This document shows, piece by piece, positions 58,786-64,000 of a stretch of 64,000 nucleotides of DNA. Origin of the DNA: Planctomycetota bacterium (GTDB taxonomy: Bacteria > Planctomycetota > Phycisphaerae > UBA1845); the NCBI GenBank assembly GCA_030616775.1, contig JAUWWQ010000021.1, forward strand, positions 1 through 64,000. The letters are read 5' to 3'. Under the pieces are notes generated by a model. It made no database searches. It worked only from the letters and a program-made list of their open reading frames with translations, and was not told the DNA's origin. Each line of letters begins with the position of its first letter. Within the stretch, counting starts at the first letter, position 1. The translations under genes and the position numbers were made by a program.

Positions 58786-61188
58786 CTACTGGATGCGCTT
58801 GTCGATCTCTTCCTCGTACTCGTCCTTCTCCGGCTCCTCGAACACGGTAACTGGAATTCGAATCCGATACATCGTCCACGACCTGTCCGGATCAGGATTG
58901 AGTATCTGGTAATCCCGGTCGCCCGTACGGCGGAACAGGCGAATGGGGCCCGGGTCGTCCGCAAACCCGATCAGTATCATCGTGTCACGCCGCAGGTGCT
59001 CCCGCATATCCAACTGGCGGAGCCGGTCACGGGACCAGGTCGCCACCCCGAACAAGCCAGCCTCCGCACTCGGATCATGTTCCCCGACCGTCGACAACAG
59101 CAACAGCGCGTTCTTCTCCTGCCCCAGCACAAGCTCGCCGCCGGAGCCCCAAGTATAACCGCCACCGGAGAAGACGCTGCGGAATTTGGCTCCCCACCTC
59201 TCTTGAGCCTCCTTGAGGGTCGGGCGCGCCTTAACCTCGGTACCGGTCTCCTCGCCTTCCTCAGGGGACTCCCCTGGAGTGAGATCGAATCTCCTGTTGC
59301 CGGAGGGAACCGTCCCGATCGGATAGGCATAAATCGCCGTGGCTCGGGGTGCTGCCATGCGGGGGATATCCAACGCTGTCTGGAGCAAGTAGCAGTCCGT
59401 CAAGTCCACACCAAGGTTGTTGATGATATAGCTGCCTTCCATGATGTCAGAGCCGCGTACCGTGATGTCGCCGGTCACCATGCCGCCCAGTGCCCCCGCC
59501 CATCGCCCTTCGAATCGCTTGAGCGTTGCCCGGACACGCACGTCATCCACTACCGCATTCGCCGGCAGCAGGCGATACTCCTCCGGATCGGCAAAGCTGG
59601 AGCTGGCCTCGGCTGGATCGCTTCCCACAGGGATTGGCCTTAGAAAACAGTCCGTCCGACCCGGCTCGGTCGCACCCAGCGGGTCTGAGGGAAGCCAGAA
59701 ATCGAGTTCCCTGTCCGTTCCCGTCTTGACTCCGAAAAACACCGTGCCGTAGCCGTAAGCCTCCCCCGCCTTGGCATCCAGGATGGATATCTGGTGAAGG
59801 GTCTCACCAAAACCTCGCACGGAGTTCACAGCCAGGACGCTCAGAACACTGGCCGCCACCCCCACGACCGCAAATGCGCTCCAACTGTGGTGTCGTCGTC
59901 CCCTTGCACCGAGTAACGCCCAGGTCCCGGAGGTGGCGATGAGGACGTATGCAGCGGAGAAAACGCCCGCGATCAGCAGGTAAAAACTGCCCGAGCGGGC
60001 GAAACCCACCGCACTGACCACGTACGGGAACAACGGCTTCAGGTCCGGCCGGCCCAAGTCGGACTCTTCCAACACAGTCAGATGGAACAATTTCCGGAAA
60101 AAGTCCACGGCGCTGCCCCCGGCACCGAGCAAGTCCTTCAAAGTGACGGCCAAGAACATGACGAATCCCCGGCCAACTTGGCGGCGCGATACGACGTTGG
60201 ATTGATTGTACTTGTTGTCGGGGATGCGCAAGGCCCCGTCACGCAGCGCACATTGCACGACAGACACAGGGGCGGGGAATGGGGTCTCCCACCAGGTGTC
60301 GTCCTCCTCTCCTCTCCTTTTTCTTTCCTTGCGTGCCGACAGTAGCGCTTGTCGCACGTGTGGCAGGTTGTCCACGGGAACGACCTCGCCTAAGTCTACG
60401 GGCAAAACCGCGTCTATTGACTTTACGAGCTTGAGCGATCCCGCCGTGCGCGCCGCGGCGATCAACAGCGTCCCGCCTTGCCGAACCCATTCGAGCAGTG
60501 CGCCGATCTGTCGGTCAGTGAGCTCCTCTGGGCGAGCATCGTCCCAGACGATGTGGTCCACCGTCTCCAAGCCGATCCAAAGCTCGGGTAGATCGGTCGG
60601 GCTCATGTGTCCAATGTGGATTGGGCGGGTGTATAGATCCAGTTGATCCGGGCCCACCAGCTCCTGCACGCGCCCGATTGCCCCGCTTGACAATGAGAGG
60701 ATCAGGATCGCATCGTCCGAGACTATGGAGGGTTGTCGGGCGGACTCGGCCTGGTAGGTCAACTCGCCCTGGCAGAGGACCTGGACGGCCTCACCATCAT
60801 CGCTGAACAGTTCGACGACGAATCGACCTTGATTTCGTTGTGGATTGGCCAGGGCATATAGATAAATCCGCTGGGTACCGCCGGTCTCGGCGCGAAGATG
60901 CACGCTGACACTGTCGTAGCACTCGTCACCGTCGTTATCGAACTGGCCAACACGCACGTAGCCGTCGAAGCTCTGCTGATCGATCAGTGACAGATCAACA
61001 ATAATCGACACCCATGCACCACTGCGGACCACCTCCCCGGCCTGCAACGTCGGGAACCCGACCCGCGTGACGTTGACTTCGATCACCCCGTAGGCGGCGT
61101 TGGGCCTTGCGAGTACGATCATTGCAGCGCATATCGCCGCCGCAATGCCCACACACCGCCTGACGCCGGGTTGGTACTTGCAGGCCAT
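58786..61188 (-). CDS. Large exported or membrane protein of the ABC cluster
   Basis: About 800 residues, unnamed. An N-terminal signal helix (CVGIAAAICAAMIVLARPNA) is followed by a beta-rich part, a Rossmann-like stretch (IGALLEWVRQGGTLLIAAAR, like the GATase-type domains of DUF4350-like proteins), two helices (SFYLLIAGVFSAAYVLIATS and AVVGVAASVLSVLAVNSV) and a C-terminal extracytoplasmic part. It might be the GldG-like partner of this exporter, but I cannot show homology. I started at ATG 61188; ATG 61215 is also possible. Confidence 0.75.
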   Translation of the reverse strand: MACKYQPGVRRCVGIAAAICAAMIVLARPNAAYGVIEVNVTRVGFPTLQAGEVVRSGAWVSIIVDLSLIDQQSFDGYVRVGQFDNDGDECYDSVSVHLRAETGGTQRIYLYALANPQRNQGRFVVELFSDDGEAVQVLCQGELTYQAESARQPSIVSDDAILILSLSSGAIGRVQELVGPDQLDLYTRPIHIGHMSPTDLPELWIGLETVDHIVWDDARPEELTDRQIGALLEWVRQGGTLLIAAARTAGSLKLVKSIDAVLPVDLGEVVPVDNLPHVRQALLSARKERKRRGEEDDTWWETPFPAPVSVVQCALRDGALRIPDNKYNQSNVVSRRQVGRGFVMFLAVTLKDLLGAGGSAVDFFRKLFHLTVLEESDLGRPDLKPLFPYVVSAVGFARSGSFYLLIAGVFSAAYVLIATSGTWALLGARGRRHHSWSAFAVVGVAASVLSVLAVNSVRGFGETLHQISILDAKAGEAYGYGTVFFGVKTGTDRELDFWLPSDPLGATEPGRTDCFLRPIPVGSDPAEASSSFADPEEYRLLPANAVVDDVRVRATLKRFEGRWAGALGGMVTGDITVRGSDIMEGSYIINNLGVDLTDCYLLQTALDIPRMAAPRATAIYAYPIGTVPSGNRRFDLTPGESPEEGEETGTEVKARPTLKEAQERWGAKFRSVFSGGGYTWGSGGELVLGQEKNALLLLSTVGEHDPSAEAGLFGVATWSRDRLRQLDMREHLRRDTMILIGFADDPGPIRLFRRTGDRDYQILNPDPDRSWTMYRIRIPVTVFEEPEKDEYEEEIDKRIQ

Positions 61189-61442
61189 GAGAATCGCCGA
61201 ACAGGGATGACCCATCAGCCGGCAAGAGTCAACGCTGACCTCGCACCGACCATCCGAACGCTCGTGCGTTCGGTAGCAATACAATTGTATCTCTGCCAAC
61301 CGCCCCCGACAACCAGATCGCACCCTTGTACGCGCAATCAGAGGGCATCGCGGAGCACGGCACAACTTCTTACGCGGGCCTGACGCTCACCGATCGAGAG
61401 CGTCTACAGCAGGCAGGTCATTAGGAAATGTGACCGATGAGT

Positions 61443-63965
61443 CTATGTTTCGTCGGGGTGGCCGGCGCCGACTGCCTCGGCTTCGTCAGTTTCTTTGCTT
61501 TCGACTAGCACACCTTCAACGAGCAGTGACGGCACTTCATCCTCCGACGCCGCCTCCTTGACCGAGACCATAACCTTGTTCTTGCCGGAAAACTCCCCAC
61601 GCAGCATCGATTCGGACAGCGGATCTTCGAGGTGATGCCCGATCGCCCGACGTAGCGGCCTGGCGCCGAATTTCTCATCCGTGCCGTGCTCGATAAGGAA
61701 ATCCTTGGCCTCTCGCGTCACTTCGAGCTCGACTCCCTTGCCCCTCATCCGGCCGGCGAGTTTCTCCAGCTCCAGATCCACAATTTGCACCATATTGTCA
61801 TGGGTGAGCTTGCGGAACACGATGACCTCATCGAGGCGGTTGAGGAACTCCGGGCGGAAATGGTCGTCCAACTCCGTCTTGAGCATCTCCTTCATCTTCT
61901 CATAGGAGACCTCTTCGTCGCGCTTGCCGAACCCGAACTCGTCTTGGTGGGTGATCCTGTGGGCGCCGACGTTGCTGGTCATGATCACGACTACGTTCTT
62001 GAAATCGACATGACGCCCGAAGGAATCCGTCAGGCGGCCTTCCTCCATTATCTGCAGCAGCATGTTGAAAACGTCGGGATGGGCCTTCTCGATCTCATCG
62101 AGCAGAATCACCGAGTAGGGACGACGACGAATCCGCTCGGTTAGCTGGCCGCCTTCCTCGTACCCGACATAACCCGGCGGCGCACCGATCAGGCGCGAGA
62201 CATTGTGCTTCTCCATGTACTCGGACATATCCAGCACGAACAATGCCTCCGGATCACCGAACATGAACTCCGCCAGACACTTGGCCAGATATGTCTTGCC
62301 CACACCCGAAGGTCCGATGAAAACGAAGCTGCCCATCGGGCGGTTGGGATCCTTCAGTCCGCTGCGGCTGCGACGAACCGCCCGGGCGACTGCGCCGACG
62401 GCCTCATCCTGACTGACGACCCGTTTGTGAAGTTCGTCTTCGAGAGCCAGGAGTCGATCGGCCTCGTCCCGGCCCATACGCGTCAGCGGGATACCCGTCA
62501 TCGTAGCCACTACCTGGGCGATCACCTCTTCGTCGACCACTCCGTCGATCTCCTTGCTGCGGTCCCGCCACTCCTTCTGGAGCTGCCGTTTCTTGAGTTT
62601 GATGGAGTCGAACTGATCTCGAATCTGGGCGGCGCGCTCATAGTCGGCGTTCTTGACCGCCTCATCCTTCTCCGCGCTGAGCTTCTCCGCTTCACGCTCG
62701 AGCTCGGTCAGGTCCGGCGGCTTGGTCATCGACTTCAAACGGACACGGGCACCGGCCTCGTCCATCACGTCGATGGATTTATCAGGCTGCACATGCGGGA
62801 TATACCGGGCGGAGAGCTCGACGGCGTGCTCCAGCGCCGTGTCGGTGATCCGCACGCGATGGTGAGCCTCATACCGATCCCGCAATCCCTTGAGGATCTG
62901 CATCGTCTCTTCATTCGTCGGCGGCTCAACAATGATCTGCTGGAATCGGCGCTCCAGCGCCGTGTCCTTTTCGACGTACTTGCGATATTCGTCGAGCGTG
63001 GTGGCGCCGATACACTGAATCTCTCCGCGGCTTAAGGCCGGTTTGAGAACGTTGGATGCGTCGATCGCCCCCTCCGCGCCGCCGGCACCGACAAGCGTGT
63101 GCAGTTCGTCAATGAATAGAATCACATTCCCCGCTCGGCGGACTTCGTTCATCACCGCTTTGATCCGCTCCTCGAATTGGCCGCGATACTTCGTGCCCGC
63201 CACCATCATGGCAAGGTCCAGCACGACAATGCGACGATCCGCGAGAAGCTCGGGGATATCATTGCCCACAATGCGCTGTGCCAGGCCCTCGACGATCGCC
63301 GTCTTGCCGACACCAGCTTCACCCAAGAGCACCGGATTATTCTTCTGGCGCCGACAGAGGATCTGGATGATGCGTTCGATTTCCTTCATCCGCCCGATGA
63401 CAGGATCGAGCTTGCCTTGCCGGGCGATCTCGGTCAGATCCCGCCCGAATGAATCCAGCGCCGGCGTCTTGCTCTTGCCCCTTTTCTGCTCACCGGGCAT
63501 CACCGCCCCGACCTCTTCCGGCTCCTCGCTCGCCCCGAGAAGGTTCAGCACCTCCTCGCGAACGTCTTCCAGCCGGAGGTTGAGGTTCATGAGTACCTGG
63601 GCCGCGACACCATCCTGCTCACGAAGCAGACCGAGCAGCAAGTGCTCCGTGCCGACATAGTTGTGGTTGAGGTTGCGGGCCTCTTCGATCGCGTACTCAA
63701 TCACCTTTTTGGCGCGCGGCGTTTGGGGAAGCTTGCCCATGGTCACCGTCTCAGGGCCGCTCTTGACGAGCTTCTCCACCTCCAGCCGCACCTTGCGCAG
63801 ATCAACATCAAGGTTCTTGAGCACATTTGCCCCGACGCCCGAACCCTCCTTGACCAGGCCGAGAAGGATGTGCTCCGTGCCAATATACTCGTGGTTGAAA
63901 CGCTGTGCCTCCTGATTGGCCAGCGCCATGACCTTGCGAGCGCGATCGGTAAACCGCTCAAACAT
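61443..63965 (-). CDS. clpC: ATP-dependent Clp protease ATP-binding subunit ClpC
   Basis: An 840-residue AAA+ unfoldase. Two N-terminal Clp repeats (FERFTDRARKVMALANQEAQ, NYVGTEHLLLGLLREQDGVA), AAA-1 with Walker A GEAGVGKTAIVEGLAQRIVG and Walker B VILFIDELHTLVGAG, a coiled M domain with a UVR-like pair (YERAAQIRDQFDSIKLKKRQ) near residue 440, and AAA-2 with GPSGVGKTYLAKCLAEFMFG. The LGF/VGF-type loop that binds ClpP is not obvious to me. ClpC delivers misfolded or tagged proteins to ClpP; no clpP or mcsB neighbours are seen. 35 bases of upstream sequence remain in the window. Confidence 0.97.
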   Translation of the reverse strand: MFERFTDRARKVMALANQEAQRFNHEYIGTEHILLGLVKEGSGVGANVLKNLDVDLRKVRLEVEKLVKSGPETVTMGKLPQTPRAKKVIEYAIEEARNLNHNYVGTEHLLLGLLREQDGVAAQVLMNLNLRLEDVREEVLNLLGASEEPEEVGAVMPGEQKRGKSKTPALDSFGRDLTEIARQGKLDPVIGRMKEIERIIQILCRRQKNNPVLLGEAGVGKTAIVEGLAQRIVGNDIPELLADRRIVVLDLAMMVAGTKYRGQFEERIKAVMNEVRRAGNVILFIDELHTLVGAGGAEGAIDASNVLKPALSRGEIQCIGATTLDEYRKYVEKDTALERRFQQIIVEPPTNEETMQILKGLRDRYEAHHRVRITDTALEHAVELSARYIPHVQPDKSIDVMDEAGARVRLKSMTKPPDLTELEREAEKLSAEKDEAVKNADYERAAQIRDQFDSIKLKKRQLQKEWRDRSKEIDGVVDEEVIAQVVATMTGIPLTRMGRDEADRLLALEDELHKRVVSQDEAVGAVARAVRRSRSGLKDPNRPMGSFVFIGPSGVGKTYLAKCLAEFMFGDPEALFVLDMSEYMEKHNVSRLIGAPPGYVGYEEGGQLTERIRRRPYSVILLDEIEKAHPDVFNMLLQIMEEGRLTDSFGRHVDFKNVVVIMTSNVGAHRITHQDEFGFGKRDEEVSYEKMKEMLKTELDDHFRPEFLNRLDEVIVFRKLTHDNMVQIVDLELEKLAGRMRGKGVELEVTREAKDFLIEHGTDEKFGARPLRRAIGHHLEDPLSESMLRGEFSGKNKVMVSVKEAASEDEVPSLLVEGVLVESKETDEAEAVGAGHPDET

Positions 63966-64000
63966 CTACCGCTTATCTCCTGCGTCTACGTAGCAGACCC

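Overview
The window is high-GC chromosomal DNA that looks like a Planctomycetota genome, probably Phycisphaerae-like. This is an inference from several signs: a secreted protein ending in dockerin-type EF-hand repeats, two gliding-type ABC export clusters with GldG and DUF4340 partners, NHL-repeat proteins beside multiheme cytochromes, many dispersed two-hairpin repeats, and some genes without a Shine-Dalgarno sequence. I saw no rRNA, tRNA or CRISPR array.

Layout. 0.5-3.6 kb: a HAD hydrolase and an ATP-grasp enzyme on the minus strand, divergent from cinA. 3.8-3.9 kb: a MITE-like element. 4.0-17.0 kb: an 11-subunit complex I operon (nuoI-A-B-C-D-H-J-K-L-M-N, no nuoE/F/G) ending in a small predicted helical-bundle protein. 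17.0-22.3 kb: housekeeping genes (rnhA, a methyltransferase, rimO, pgsA, uppP). 22.3-28.7 kb: a minus-strand gliding-type ABC export operon. 28.7-29.3 kb: a group II intron remnant and repeats. 29.3-34.6 kb: a lipoprotein, a dockerin-type protein, an NHL/nine-heme fusion and a five-heme cytochrome. 34.7-39.5 kb: a small lipoprotein, a regulator/membrane-protein pair, gene debris, and three defence-flavoured genes or fragments. 40.2-48.5 kb: a plus-strand extracytoplasmic electron-transfer locus (two tetraheme cytochromes, then a tightly coupled operon of NHL lipoprotein, pentaheme lipoprotein, predicted outer-membrane beta-barrel, second NHL lipoprotein and twelve-heme cytochrome). 48.6-53.0 kb: a converging operon for a Rieske/cytochrome b complex flanked by a six-heme and a 13-15-heme cytochrome. 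53.7-64 kb: SppA, a zincin, a second ABC export cluster interrupted by a four-helix-bundle (S23) gene, and ClpC.

How it fits together. Complex I without its NADH module, the quinol-oxidising Rieske/b complex and about 60 predicted hemes in 24 kb could form a chain from the quinone pool through the periplasm to an outer-membrane conduit. The beta-barrel, NHL-propeller lipoproteins and cytochromes at 41.7-48.5 kb are the best candidate for an undescribed system, a porin-cytochrome conduit. Its direction (metal or mineral reduction, oxidation of an extracellular donor, or partner-cell transfer) cannot be read from sequence.
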